NCBI GenBank assembly: GCA_017399865.1
Contig: JAFQAT010000003.1
Location: 22,584-86,583, forward strand
From: Bacteroidales bacterium
Lineage (GTDB): Bacteria > Bacteroidota > Bacteroidia > Bacteroidales > UBA932
Reading direction: 5' to 3'
Length of the DNA stretch: 64,000 bases
In this document: positions 1 to 8,918 of the stretch, piece after piece
How positions within the stretch are numbered: the first letter of the stretch is position 1
Layout of the letters: each line of letters starts with the position of its first letter
Made by a program: the position numbers and the translations under genes
The notes under the pieces: model-generated
What the model saw: only the letters and a program-made list of their open reading frames with translations
What the model was told of the DNA's origin: nothing
Database searches by the model: none

Positions 1-527
1 TCGCATGCGGAGAGGACCTCGGAATGATCCCTGCGACAGTGCCTCAGGTGATGTCTGATCTCAGGATCCTTTCTCTTGAGATCCAGCGCATGCCGAAGTC
101 TATCCATGACAATTTCGCGAACCCTGCATGGTATCCTTACCTTTCGGTATGTACGACTTCGACCCACGACATGAACCCTATCCGTGCATGGTGGGAGGAG
201 GATCGTCAGGTGACAGAGCAGTTCTGGCATGAGATGCTCGGCGGTCATGGAGACGCTCCATACTATTGCGAGCCTTGGATCTGCCGTCAGATCCTCGACC
301 AGCACCTCTGGTCTCCGGCCATGCTGACAGTGCTTCCTCTTCAGGACTGGCTCTCTATGGACCCTGCGCTCCGCCGTCAGAATCCTAACGAAGAGCGTAT
401 CAACGTCCCTGCAAACTCACGCCACTACTGGCGCTACCGCATGCACCTGACTGTCGAGAAGCTCGCATCAGCAAGCGACTTCAACGAAACCCTCAGCGGC
501 ATGATCGCAGCCTGCGGCAGAAAGTAG
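1..527 (+). CDS. malQ: 4-alpha-glucanotransferase (amylomaltase), GH77, 3' end only
   Basis: C-terminal part of a GH77 4-alpha-glucanotransferase, which transfers maltosyl and longer glucan segments between maltooligosaccharides in the cytoplasm. The frame is open from the left edge, so the gene begins before the window; the first visible residues read CGEDLGM, the conserved GH77 GEDLG motif. Downstream landmarks are TTSTHDMNPIRAWW and the terminal block around LPLQDWLSMDP, NEERINVPAN and HYWRYRM, all typical of the end of the (beta/alpha)8 barrel. The ATG at 24 is internal, not the start. The gene is followed by a strong hairpin terminator and then a SusCD starch locus, so it likely processes imported maltodextrins. 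N-terminal domains cannot be seen. Confidence 0.93.
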   Translation, partial: ACGEDLGMIPATVPQVMSDLRILSLEIQRMPKSIHDNFANPAWYPYLSVCTTSTHDMNPIRAWWEEDRQVTEQFWHEMLGGHGDAPYYCEPWICRQILDQHLWSPAMLTVLPLQDWLSMDPALRRQNPNEERINVPANSRHYWRYRMHLTVEKLASASDFNETLSGMIAACGRK

Positions 528-540
528 TCAAAATACAACA

Positions 541-555
541 CGCTGATTATCAGCG
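541..555. repeat. Short palindrome CGCTGA-TTA-TCAGCG
   Basis: A 6-bp perfect inverted repeat with loop TTA, lying just after the malQ stop and just before the malQ terminator. The core 11-mer CTGATTATCAG recurs at 5410-5420, in the same position relative to the susD terminator. It could be part of a tandem 3'-end structure or an operator; the sequence alone does not decide. Confidence 0.5.
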
Positions 556-561
556 TTATCA

Positions 562-599
562 GCAAAGTGCGTGCTCCCCAAAGGGAGCACGCACTTTGC
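562..599 (+). terminator. Terminator hairpin of malQ
   Basis: A perfect 17-bp stem (562-578 with 583-599) closed by a 4-nt loop, 35 nt after the malQ stop. The stem is very stable, but no long T-run follows it. It separates malQ from the susC transcription unit. Confidence 0.8.
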
Positions 600-621
600 G
601 TAAGTTGCTGTGTTGCAGCGT

Positions 622-654
622 TTTGTGATTTGCGCTGTTGATTCTCTAGGTTTG
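622..654 (+). promoter_or_regulatory. Bacteroides-type promoter for susC
   Basis: -33 element TTTG at 622-625 and -7 element TAGGTTTG at 647-654 with 21 nt between, matching the Bacteroidota pattern TTTG / TAnnTTTG. It lies after the malQ terminator and about 57 nt before the chosen susC start. Confidence 0.5.
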
Positions 655-711
655 GTCCGAGGATTGCCATAGGTCTGTGTGTTAATTTGGAATAATTATA
701 AACGGACTTAT

Positions 712-3700
712 ATGGATGATTTTATCAAGATGTGCATCGCCTTGGCACTGTCGTGTGCCGGGGGCGATTTTGCTTCCGCTCAGGAAGGATATATTGTCAG
801 CGGAATGGTGGAGGATGAATCCGGACCGGTTGCCGGGGCGGCGGTAGTGGAACTGGGTGCGTCAAACGGCACTTCGACGGATCTGGACGGCATGTTCAGC
901 CTGAGGGTCACAGACCCGCAGGCTGAAGTCGAGATAAGCTGCATCGGATATGCTTCCCGGACATTTGTCGCTTCCCAGATTCCGAAGGTCATCACTCTCA
1001 CGGAGGACTCCGAGTTTCTTGATGAGATAGTTGTTATCGGTTACGGTACAGTGAAGAAGGATGACCTGACAGGATCAGTAGCGGCAATAAAGGCAGAGGA
1101 TATCAACAGAGGCGCCGTCACCAATACCCAGGATATGCTCAAGGGAAAGATCGCTGGCGTTCTGATTACTCCCGGTGACGGAGGCCCCGGATCCGGTTCC
1201 CGGATCCGCATCAGAGGCTCAGCCTCGCTGAATGCTTCCAATGACCCGCTGATAGTGATCGACGGCGTGCCGATAGCCCAAGGAGCCGGAGGTGCCATGT
1301 CAAATCCCCTAGACCTTCTGAACCCGAACGATATTGAATCGTTTACAGTTCTGAAGGATGCCTCATCTTCAGCAATCTATGGTTCCAGAGCTTCTAACGG
1401 AGTCATAATGATCACGACCAAGAAAGGTATCGGTAGTCGACCCCAGGTCAGCTACACTGGATCCTTCAGTCTTCAGAATGTACATAAGAAGGTGCCTGTG
1501 ATGTCGCCGGGGGAACTGATGGATTTCTATGCAAGGACATATCCGGAAGGAACTCCGATAGGAGACCGCATCAAGGAGATCCGTGGCACGTCACAGACTG
1601 ACTGGCAGGACCTTATCTTCCGGACAGCGTTTTCGACAGAGCACAATGTCAGCATGAGAGGAAACTACAGCTCCATGATGCCTTACCGTGCTTCAATCTC
1701 ATACAGCGGACAGCAGGGAACCCTACACGAATCCCGGTATGACAGGGGAACCATCGAACTTAGTGCATCGCCGGAATTCCTTGACAAGCATCTGACATTG
1801 AACGCCAATGTTAAAGGAGTGTATTCATATTCAGATTATTCTGATGGTGGCACTGTAGGTAAGGCTGCCTTCTTCAATCCGACGGCCAACCCATATTGGC
1901 TGACCGCAGACAATACGATCGATTACACTACGACCAACGGTTTCTGGAACTACGGTAACGGAAGAGGTGATGCCTTCAGTCCGAATACTCTGGTCGGCCC
2001 TAGCCCGCTTTCAATGCTTTACGACAGCCAGAGCGATGCAAAGTCATCCAGATTCATCGGAAGTCTGGCAGCCACATACAAGGTTCATGGATTAGAAGCC
2101 CTGAGTCTCAATGTGAGCGCAGGTCTTGACTTTACCGAGACGAGATCATACAGCGGCGTAAGACCGGGATCGTTCCAGGCATATACAGATACCGAGAATC
2201 TTGGCATAGGTCAGCATACAAGGGGCAAGGTCGTGACCAGAAGCCAGGTTTTCGAGTCTTATGTGGCCTACAAGGAGACATGGGGAATCCATTCCCTTGA
2301 TGCCATGGCCGGATATTCATGGCAGAACAACTGGTCCGGCAACAGATACATAAACTATTTCAACATCACCGATAAGCCTAATCTCCTTCCCGGACAGACT
2401 GTCGATTCAAGATATACATGGTCAAACACCGAGAATTATCTGGTGTCATTCTACGGCCGTGTCAATTATTCGATAGATTCAAAATATGTCTTCACGTTCA
2501 CAGCCCGCGGTGACGGGTCAAGCAAGTTCGCAAAGGCGTACAGATGGGGATTCTTCCCATCCGGAGCCTTCGCATGGAACATCAAGCGCGAGCCGTTCCT
2601 GGCTGATGTGAAAGATGTGTCCACCTTGAAGTTGCGTCTCTCTGCAGGTCTTACAGGCCAGCAGGACGGCATCGGAAACTATGCCCATCTGGCGCTCTAC
2701 AACATATACATCGATTCATATCACAAATATGACATGGGTGACGGCAGGTACATGGGCATGCTGGGGCCGCAGGCATATGATCCTACGATCAGGTGGGAGA
2801 CGACCATGACATGGAACCTTGGTGTGGACTACGGATTCTTCGGGGAACGGCTCAGCGGAAGCATTGACGCATATATACGCGACACGCGTGACCTTCTGAA
2901 TTCGGTACAGATACCGATGGGTTCGAACTTCGGCAACAAGCTGATGACCAATGTCGGTTCGATCCGCAACAAGGGACTGGAGTTCTCGATAACAGGAGTG
3001 CCGGTACAGACCGGAGACTGGAGCGTGCAGGTCGGCTTCAACGGAACATTCCAGAGCACCGTCTTCACGAAGCTGAATCCTACCGAAGACAGGAACTACT
3101 ACATCGAGACAGGAACGATATCCAAGGGAACCGGAGGATATCTCTGCCGCCAGATGGTGGGTTATGCACCATATACATACTATCTGTACAAACAGAAATA
3201 TGACTCCAGCGGAAAGCCTCTTCAGAACGAATTCGTGGACCTGGACGGCGACGGAGCCATCACCGAAGGTGACAGGTACATGACGGGAAAGAGCGCATCT
3301 CCTGACTTCTATTACGGCCTCAATCTGAAGGTTACATACAAGGACTGGGATTTCGGTCTGAACGGCCACGGATCGGCAGGAACATGGGTGTTCAACGATT
3401 TCGCTTCAGCAAATTCCACGGCATCGCTTGACCTGAATTCCGGTGCGCTTCCGAACCAGGCAAGACTTGTCAGGAAGACCGGCTTCACAGCACCTAACAG
3501 TGGCCAGCAGTGGTATTCTGATTACTTCCTTGAGAACGCTTCGTTCTTCCGCCTTGACGACATCAACCTCGGATACACATTCAGAGGCATAGGACGCTGG
3601 GACACAGATATACGCGTCGGAGCCGCAGTCCAGAACGTCTTTGTACTGACCGGCTACAGCGGAATGGATCCGGAGACCGTTTCGGAAAACGGCATCGACA

Positions 3701-3756
3701 ATACAATGTGGCCTCGTCCGAGGACATGGTCATTACGAGTAAACGTAAACTTCTAG
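712..3756 (+). CDS. susC: SusC-like TonB-dependent transporter (starch locus)
   Basis: Outer-membrane TonB-dependent transporter that, with its SusD lid, imports maltooligosaccharides. The ATG at 712 is preferred because it puts a signal peptide at the N-terminus, with cleavage near FASA|QEG; a GTG at 679 would add 11 residues in front. From this start the protein is 1014 aa. Order: signal peptide; carboxypeptidase-regulatory-like domain (about 24-105, with STDLDGMF); TonB-box-like DEIVVIGYGTVKK; plug domain with LIVIDGVP and the motif ASSSAIYGSRASNGVIMI; then the 22-strand barrel ending in RTWSLRVNVNF. It is followed 4 nt later by susD. Starch as substrate is inferred from the downstream GH13 and GH97 enzymes. 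Confidence 0.95.
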   Translation: MDDFIKMCIALALSCAGGDFASAQEGYIVSGMVEDESGPVAGAAVVELGASNGTSTDLDGMFSLRVTDPQAEVEISCIGYASRTFVASQIPKVITLTEDSEFLDEIVVIGYGTVKKDDLTGSVAAIKAEDINRGAVTNTQDMLKGKIAGVLITPGDGGPGSGSRIRIRGSASLNASNDPLIVIDGVPIAQGAGGAMSNPLDLLNPNDIESFTVLKDASSSAIYGSRASNGVIMITTKKGIGSRPQVSYTGSFSLQNVHKKVPVMSPGELMDFYARTYPEGTPIGDRIKEIRGTSQTDWQDLIFRTAFSTEHNVSMRGNYSSMMPYRASISYSGQQGTLHESRYDRGTIELSASPEFLDKHLTLNANVKGVYSYSDYSDGGTVGKAAFFNPTANPYWLTADNTIDYTTTNGFWNYGNGRGDAFSPNTLVGPSPLSMLYDSQSDAKSSRFIGSLAATYKVHGLEALSLNVSAGLDFTETRSYSGVRPGSFQAYTDTENLGIGQHTRGKVVTRSQVFESYVAYKETWGIHSLDAMAGYSWQNNWSGNRYINYFNITDKPNLLPGQTVDSRYTWSNTENYLVSFYGRVNYSIDSKYVFTFTARGDGSSKFAKAYRWGFFPSGAFAWNIKREPFLADVKDVSTLKLRLSAGLTGQQDGIGNYAHLALYNIYIDSYHKYDMGDGRYMGMLGPQAYDPTIRWETTMTWNLGVDYGFFGERLSGSIDAYIRDTRDLLNSVQIPMGSNFGNKLMTNVGSIRNKGLEFSITGVPVQTGDWSVQVGFNGTFQSTVFTKLNPTEDRNYYIETGTISKGTGGYLCRQMVGYAPYTYYLYKQKYDSSGKPLQNEFVDLDGDGAITEGDRYMTGKSASPDFYYGLNLKVTYKDWDFGLNGHGSAGTWVFNDFASANSTASLDLNSGALPNQARLVRKTGFTAPNSGQQWYSDYFLENASFFRLDDINLGYTFRGIGRWDTDIRVGAAVQNVFVLTGYSGMDPETVSENGIDNTMWPRPRTWSLRVNVNF

Positions 3757-3760
3757 AATC

Positions 3761-5389
3761 ATGAAACGATATATATACATAATGCTTGCAGCAGCGTCGA
3801 TGAGCGCCTGTGTCGGCGATCTTGACACCCTTCCGCTGAACAGCACGGAACCGGTCGTGGAATATGTCTACGGCAATTCAGAGGAGGCATATCTTCAAGG
3901 TCTGACGCGTCTGTACTTCCAGTTCGTTACCAACGACCTTACCGATCTCCAGCAGATGGACGGTGGCGCGTCGGAGATCCTCCGCGCCTTCTGGTCCGTC
4001 CAGGAGACCACCACGGACGCGGCCAAATGCTCATGGGAAAACGATGCATGGGTCCGCGCCCTCAACACCAATACATGGAACGAGACCCAGAACGATGCTG
4101 TCTACGCCGTCTATGTCAGGACCATGCAGGGCATAGCTCTGACTAACGAATACCTTCGCCAGACGACCCCTGCAAAACTCAAGGACAGGGGAGTTTCCGC
4201 AGACCTTGCAGCCAGTATAGACGGCTTCAGGGCGGAGGCCAGGTTCATAAGGGCATATCTCTACTGGATGGCTCTGGACTGCTTCGGAAGCGTGCCGTTC
4301 ACTACGGAAAATTCTCCTTTCGGAGGCACATATTTCCCTACACAGGCCCCTCGCGCAGACATTTTCGCTTTCTGCATCACGGAGCTTGAATACCTCCGTT
4401 CTGATGAAAGCCCGATGCCGGAACCGGGGACCCTGTATCCGCGCGCGGATAAAGGGTCCGTCTCCGGCCTTCTGGCCCGCATGTACTTGAATTCCAAGGT
4501 ATATACAGGAGTCGAAAGATGGTCTGAAGCCAAGGCCGTATGCGAGGATATCTTCTCGATGAGATACAGCCTCTGCCCGGATCAGGCAGCACTTTTCAGG
4601 GGAGACAACGGAGAAAGCCAGCAGGCTCGCTCCGAGATGCTCTGGGCCGTTTCATACAACGCGGAGAAGACCCAGTCGTACGGAGGCACGTCATACATCC
4701 TGAGCGCCACCCTTGCCTCGACCGACATAACGGACCAGTCGAGGCCGAACGGCCAGCGCAACGGATGGGCCGGCCTGCGCGTTCCGTATGAATACGTCTC
4801 GCGCTATTTCAACGTCAGCGGACAGGACTATGAGACCGGAGCATATGATGTTGCCGACGCCCGCGGAAAGGTGTTCTACATCAAAGGCAGGTCCGAGTCC
4901 ATGGATGGTGCTCTATACTCCTTCATGAACGGATGGTCATGCCTGAAATTCAACAACATACCATACGGACAGACAGACCAGTCATACCTGCCGGTATCGG
5001 CGGTGAAGGCATTCTCGGACGTCGATTTTCCGATGATCCGACTGGCTGAAGTGTACCTGATCTATGCGGAGGCATGCATGAATCTTGGAGAAGGCGCGAC
5101 GGCTATGCCGAAGATCGTGGAGCTTTCGCAGAGAGCCGGCGTCGCTCCTCCTGCGGAAATCACGTCTGATTTCCTCGTAGCCGAACGTGCCCGCGAGCTC
5201 ATGTGGGAAGGCCATCGCAGGACCGATCTCATCAGGTTCGGACTATACGACTCGGCGGAATACCTGTGGCCGTATAAAGGCGGGGATTCATTTGCCGGCC
5301 AGGCATTCCCTTCCTACAAGCTCATATTCCCGATCCCTCCTACGGAACTGGCCGCCAACGACCTCCTCGTACAGAATCCCGGCTACTAA
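3761..5389 (+). CDS. susD: SusD/RagB-family surface glycan-binding lipoprotein
   Basis: Surface lipoprotein of 542 aa that caps the SusC barrel and binds oligosaccharide. The signal peptide MKRYIYIMLAAASMSAC ends at a lipobox Cys (C17). The rest has the SusD layout: an N-terminal SusD-like region followed by helical TPR-like repeats, with the family signatures FRAEARFIRAYLYW, PFTTENSP, RMYLNSKVY, RLAEVYLIYAEACMN and ARELMWEGHRRTDLIRFG near the C-terminus. It begins 4 nt after susC, so the two are co-transcribed and probably translationally coupled. No SusE- or SusF-like starch-binding lipoprotein follows; a double hairpin ends the unit. Confidence 0.95.
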   Translation: MKRYIYIMLAAASMSACVGDLDTLPLNSTEPVVEYVYGNSEEAYLQGLTRLYFQFVTNDLTDLQQMDGGASEILRAFWSVQETTTDAAKCSWENDAWVRALNTNTWNETQNDAVYAVYVRTMQGIALTNEYLRQTTPAKLKDRGVSADLAASIDGFRAEARFIRAYLYWMALDCFGSVPFTTENSPFGGTYFPTQAPRADIFAFCITELEYLRSDESPMPEPGTLYPRADKGSVSGLLARMYLNSKVYTGVERWSEAKAVCEDIFSMRYSLCPDQAALFRGDNGESQQARSEMLWAVSYNAEKTQSYGGTSYILSATLASTDITDQSRPNGQRNGWAGLRVPYEYVSRYFNVSGQDYETGAYDVADARGKVFYIKGRSESMDGALYSFMNGWSCLKFNNIPYGQTDQSYLPVSAVKAFSDVDFPMIRLAEVYLIYAEACMNLGEGATAMPKIVELSQRAGVAPPAEITSDFLVAERARELMWEGHRRTDLIRFGLYDSAEYLWPYKGGDSFAGQAFPSYKLIFPIPPTELAANDLLVQNPGY

Positions 5390-5402
5390 AAAATGATACA
5401 TA

Positions 5403-5427
5403 TATACGGCTGATTATCAGCCGTATA
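5403..5427. repeat. Palindrome with 11-bp arms and TTA loop after susD
   Basis: Perfect inverted repeat TATACGGCTGA / TCAGCCGTATA with loop TTA, 13 nt after the susD stop. It contains the same CTGATTATCAG core as the palindrome after malQ (543-553), and as there it is followed at once by a strong terminator hairpin. Confidence 0.6.
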
Positions 5428-5431
5428 CCGT

Positions 5432-5463
5432 AAAACGCCTGTGGCATTTGTCACAGGCGTTTT
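5432..5463 (+). terminator. Terminator hairpin of susCD
   Basis: A 12-bp perfect stem, AAAACGCCTGTG (5432-5443) with CACAGGCGTTTT (5452-5463), with an 8-nt loop. The T-rich right arm gives a normal intrinsic terminator. It splits the locus into a susCD unit and a separate enzyme unit. Confidence 0.85.
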
Positions 5464-5554
5464 GTCGTAAAGTCTTGTAGGATACCGTGTTGGCTGATGT
5501 TGTGTTTCATCCGGAAATTCCTGCAGTTCGTCATGCATATGCTACATTTTGGCT

Positions 5555-5574
5555 CTTATATTTAAAAATATAAG
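5555..5574. promoter_or_regulatory. AT-rich palindrome upstream of pullulanase gene
   Basis: Nine-base inverted repeats CTTATATTT and AAATATAAG separated by AA, 59 nt upstream of the pullulanase ATG. Its place in the promoter region of the second starch unit makes an operator or a 5'-leader hairpin possible. No clear -33/-7 pair with good spacing was found beside it. Confidence 0.3.
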
Positions 5575-5632
5575 AGAAATTTCGTATATTCGTCAGATTT
5601 GTAAGCAAGCAAGTAAAAAACGTTATAAAGTT

Positions 5633-7585
5633 ATGAAGATATTTAAATCAATTCTGATGGGTACATTAGCCGCTGCCGCTCTGGTGTCATGCACGCGCGG
5701 AGGGGATCTTCCGGTGCCTGAGGCACAGCTTGAGGAGTGTGTATATCTTGGAGACAAGACAGAGTTTTCAGTCTGGGCTCCTGATGCGGAAGCCGCACAG
5801 CTGAGACTTTATCATTCCGCTTCCGACGAGTCTGCATTCAAGATCGTCAACATGAAGAAGTCAAAGGACGGCCTCTGGAAGGCTGTGGTAAAGGAAGATG
5901 TGAAGGGTGCGTTCTATACGTTCCAAGTGCAGAAGGACGGCAAGTGGCTCGAAGAGACTGCCGGTATCGCTGCCAAGGCTGTAGGTGTGAACGGAATGCG
6001 CGGGGCAGTGATCGACTGGGATGAGACAGATCCGGAAGGATGGGCGGATGACAAGAGCCCGAAGGTGAAGCCGTCGGACATCATCGTCTATGAGCTTCAG
6101 CACAGGGACTTCTCTGTTCATCAGACATCTGGAGTCAGCAACAAGGGAAAGTATCTTGCCCTCACAGAACAGGGAACAAAGAATCCTGACGGTCTTGCAA
6201 CCGGCATCGACCACCTCAAGGAACTCGGCGTGACATATGTCCAGCTGCTTCCTTCGACAGACTTCGCGACGATCGACGAGACCCGTCTCGAGGACAACCA
6301 GTACAACTGGGGATACGAGCCTCTCAACTACAATGCGGTAGAGGGTTCGTTCTCAACCGATCCATACAATCCTGTGACCCGTATCAGGGAATTCAAGCAG
6401 ATGGTCCAGGCACTCCATAATGCCGGCATCAGGGTGATCCTGGACGTGGTCTACAACCATACCACAAATACAGCGAACACAGGTTTCGAGCGTACCATGC
6501 CGGGCTATTTCTACCGCATGCGCGAGGACGGAACCTTCTTTGACGGCTCGGGATGCGGCAATGAGACCGCTTCGGAGCAGGCCATGTTCCGCAAGTACAT
6601 GATCGAGTCCCTCGAGTGGTGGATGAAGGAATACCACATTGACGGTTTCCGTTTCGACCTTATGGCCATCCATGATATCGACACGATGAACGAGATCAGC
6701 GAGCGCCTCCATGCCATCGATCCTGACGTCGTGATCTACGGCGAAGGATGGGCTGCCCAGGCTCCTGCATATCCTGCAGAGAAGATCGCCCTCAAAGCGA
6801 ACACATACATGCTTGACAAGGTCGGTGCATTCAGCGACAACATCCGTGACGCGGTACGCGGCCCTCTCGGATGCGAGAATGCGGGATTCATGGACGGTGT
6901 TGCAGGCAACAAGGAGAATGTGGAGTTCGGTATTGCCGGCGGCGTAGAGCATCCGCAGGTAAGCGTGGAGCGATGGACAAACAATCCTCTCCAGCATGTG
7001 AGCTATGTGAGCTGCCACGACGACCACTGCCTTCGCGACCGCCTCGAGGAAGCTACAAAGGCTTCCGAGCAGGAGCGCCTCAGGATGGTGAAGCTTGCTC
7101 AGACAGCGGTCTATACATCACAGGGAATTCCTTTCATCTTCAACGGTGAGGAACTTTATCGCCACAAGCAGGGCGTGAAGAACAGCTACAACCAGCCTGA
7201 CTCGATCAACGCCATCGACTGGACATACAAGACGAAATACAACGACCTCGTGAAGTATTATTCCGAGCTCGCCGCCATCCGCCATGCCCACCCTGGCTTC
7301 TGTCTCGGCGACGCTGACCTCGTACGTGAGAAGCTCCAGTTCATCGAGGTTGACGATCCATGCGTAGTCGCATTCCGCATCAGCGGTCTCGAGGGAATCG
7401 ACTCTGCAAAGTCGCTGACAGTTCTCCTTAACGGTTCGAAGAAGAATGTCAAGGTCGAGATTCCGCAGGGTAATTATACAGTCCTTGCAAAGGATGGTCA
7501 GGCAGACGCTGACGGTCTGGGAGCATTCTCGGGCAACATGATGTCAGCTCCTGCAACATCTGCAACGATTCTTGCTGAAATGTAG
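5633..7585 (+). CDS. pulA: Pullulanase-type GH13 lipoprotein with CBM48-like N-terminus
   Basis: Debranching enzyme expected to cleave alpha-1,6 links of pullulan or amylopectin fragments. The start at 5633 gives MKIFKSILMGTLAAAALVSC, a lipoprotein signal with its Cys at residue 20; the open frame reaches back to 5549, but that extension is not signal-like. Length is 650 aa. An N-terminal CBM48-like beta-sandwich (EFSVWAPDAEAAQLRLY) precedes a GH13 barrel with the type I pullulanase signature YNWGYEP. Conserved regions: DVVYNHT, GFRFDLMA (nucleophile D342), VIYGEGWA (acid/base E371) and VSCHDDHC (D463). Region IV has CHDD instead of the common NHD. It heads the enzyme unit downstream of susCD. 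Confidence 0.9.
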   Translation: MKIFKSILMGTLAAAALVSCTRGGDLPVPEAQLEECVYLGDKTEFSVWAPDAEAAQLRLYHSASDESAFKIVNMKKSKDGLWKAVVKEDVKGAFYTFQVQKDGKWLEETAGIAAKAVGVNGMRGAVIDWDETDPEGWADDKSPKVKPSDIIVYELQHRDFSVHQTSGVSNKGKYLALTEQGTKNPDGLATGIDHLKELGVTYVQLLPSTDFATIDETRLEDNQYNWGYEPLNYNAVEGSFSTDPYNPVTRIREFKQMVQALHNAGIRVILDVVYNHTTNTANTGFERTMPGYFYRMREDGTFFDGSGCGNETASEQAMFRKYMIESLEWWMKEYHIDGFRFDLMAIHDIDTMNEISERLHAIDPDVVIYGEGWAAQAPAYPAEKIALKANTYMLDKVGAFSDNIRDAVRGPLGCENAGFMDGVAGNKENVEFGIAGGVEHPQVSVERWTNNPLQHVSYVSCHDDHCLRDRLEEATKASEQERLRMVKLAQTAVYTSQGIPFIFNGEELYRHKQGVKNSYNQPDSINAIDWTYKTKYNDLVKYYSELAAIRHAHPGFCLGDADLVREKLQFIEVDDPCVVAFRISGLEGIDSAKSLTVLLNGSKKNVKVEIPQGNYTVLAKDGQADADGLGAFSGNMMSAPATSATILAEM

Positions 7586-7591
7586 ATTGCC

Positions 7592-7663
7592 GCATTGGCC
7601 GAGGCTCGCCTCGCTACGCAGAAGCATGGGGAAATGCTTCGCTCCGCGAGCCTCGGCCAATGC
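7592..7663. repeat. Composite hairpin, repeat family 1, copy A
   Basis: Perfect 18-bp arms (7592-7609 and 7646-7663) enclose a 36-nt loop. The loop contains an inner 7-bp stem, GAAGCAT (7621-7627) with ATGCTTC (7634-7640), flanked by CGCTACGCA and GCTCC. The loop sequence recurs in copies B (13093-13129, opposite orientation) and D (48661-48698), but the outer arms are unrelated between copies. It lies inside the enzyme unit, between the pullulanase and amylase genes, so it may act as a partial terminator or an mRNA-stability element. Confidence 0.85.
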
Positions 7664-7693
7664 CTGAAATGACAAATAATCAAAACAACAGAT

Positions 7694-8917
7694 ATGAAGA
7701 AAATACTTTTTGCAATCTGCGCTGCCCTCGTTGCGATGTCCTGTGCACAGACCCAGGTTCCCGAGCAGCAGCCTCTTGAAAATTCTGTGGTGTACGAGAT
7801 GAATGTACGCCAGTACACTCCTGAAGGCACATTCGCTGCCGCACAGCAGGAGCTTCCACGCCTTGCCGAGCTCGGCGTGGACATCGTATGGCTCATGCCT
7901 GTCTATCCTATCGGCGTCGAAGGCCGCAAGGGTACCCTTGGTTCATACTATGCGGTGAAGAACTACTGCGACATCAACCCTGAATTCGGAACCCTCGAGG
8001 ACTTTGACAACTTCCTTGCAGAAGCCCACAGGCTTGGTCTTCGCGTGGTGCTCGACTGGGTGGCCAACCACACGTCTCCAGATGCTGTATGGGTGACAGG
8101 ACAGGCCCCTGACTGGTATGAGCGTGATGCCGAAGGAAACACGACATTTACTGCAGACTGGTCCGACACAGCCAACCTCAACTATGAGAACAAGGACGTA
8201 TGGAAGGGAATGGCTGATGCTATGCGTTTCTGGATGGAGCGCGGCATCGACGGCTTCCGCTGCGACATGGCGTGCGAAGTTCCCCTCGAGTTCTGGCAGG
8301 AGACCATCGCCGGCCTCCGTGCTGACTATCCGGGAATGTACATGCTTGCAGAAGGCGAAGAGCCTCTGCTCCACACTCTTTCCGACTTCAATGCATCATA
8401 TTCATGGGAACTCCACCATATGATGAATGCGATAGCCCGCGGCGAGCAGAATATCCCTGAGCTTCTCGCATACCTGGAGAAGGATCAGGCAAGACATCCG
8501 GAGGATGCATTCCGCCTCATGTTCACATCAAACCATGACGAGAACTCATGGGCAGGCACCGAGTTCGAGAGGATGGGCGATGCAGCAAAGGTGATGGCTG
8601 TCCTCACATTCACTCTTCCTAACGGTCAGCCTCTGATCTACACCGGCCAGGAGATGGGCTGGAACAAGAGGTTCGAGTTCTTCGAGAAGGATCCGGTACC
8701 GGCTTGGGAGAAGAACGAGTACTTCGACTTCTACAAGGAGCTCATCGCTATCCGTCATGCAAATCCTGCACTTGCTGCAGGCGAGATGGGAGGAGAATTC
8801 GAGGTCGTTTCAGCTGAAGACAGCGTCCTCGTTTTCACACGCACACTTCCTGAAAACAAGGTGACTGTAAAGGTTGAGCTCAAGGCTCCATGGTCTTACG
8901 AAATCACAGCAGAGTAA
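7694..8917 (+). CDS. GH13 alpha-amylase-family lipoprotein
   Basis: A 407-aa lipoprotein with signal MKKILFAICAALVAMSC (Cys17), so it is membrane-anchored, probably on the cell surface or in the periplasm. The GH13 catalytic barrel starts almost directly after the anchor (VVYEMNVRQYTPEGTF). Conserved regions are DWVANHTS, GFRCDMAC (nucleophile D191), MLAEGEE (acid/base E220) and TSNHDENS (D282). It lacks the inserted starch-binding domain of Bacteroides SusG, and its length fits a compact amylase or maltodextrin hydrolase. It is followed 1 nt later by the neopullulanase gene. Endo-alpha-1,4-glucanase activity is inferred from family and context. Confidence 0.88.
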   Translation: MKKILFAICAALVAMSCAQTQVPEQQPLENSVVYEMNVRQYTPEGTFAAAQQELPRLAELGVDIVWLMPVYPIGVEGRKGTLGSYYAVKNYCDINPEFGTLEDFDNFLAEAHRLGLRVVLDWVANHTSPDAVWVTGQAPDWYERDAEGNTTFTADWSDTANLNYENKDVWKGMADAMRFWMERGIDGFRCDMACEVPLEFWQETIAGLRADYPGMYMLAEGEEPLLHTLSDFNASYSWELHHMMNAIARGEQNIPELLAYLEKDQARHPEDAFRLMFTSNHDENSWAGTEFERMGDAAKVMAVLTFTLPNGQPLIYTGQEMGWNKRFEFFEKDPVPAWEKNEYFDFYKELIAIRHANPALAAGEMGGEFEVVSAEDSVLVFTRTLPENKVTVKVELKAPWSYEITAE

Positions 8918-8918
8918 T

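Noticed and set aside
2716-3369. Minus-strand ORF (217 aa) opposite susC
   Set aside because: Antisense to a conserved TonB-dependent transporter, no start signal or homology.
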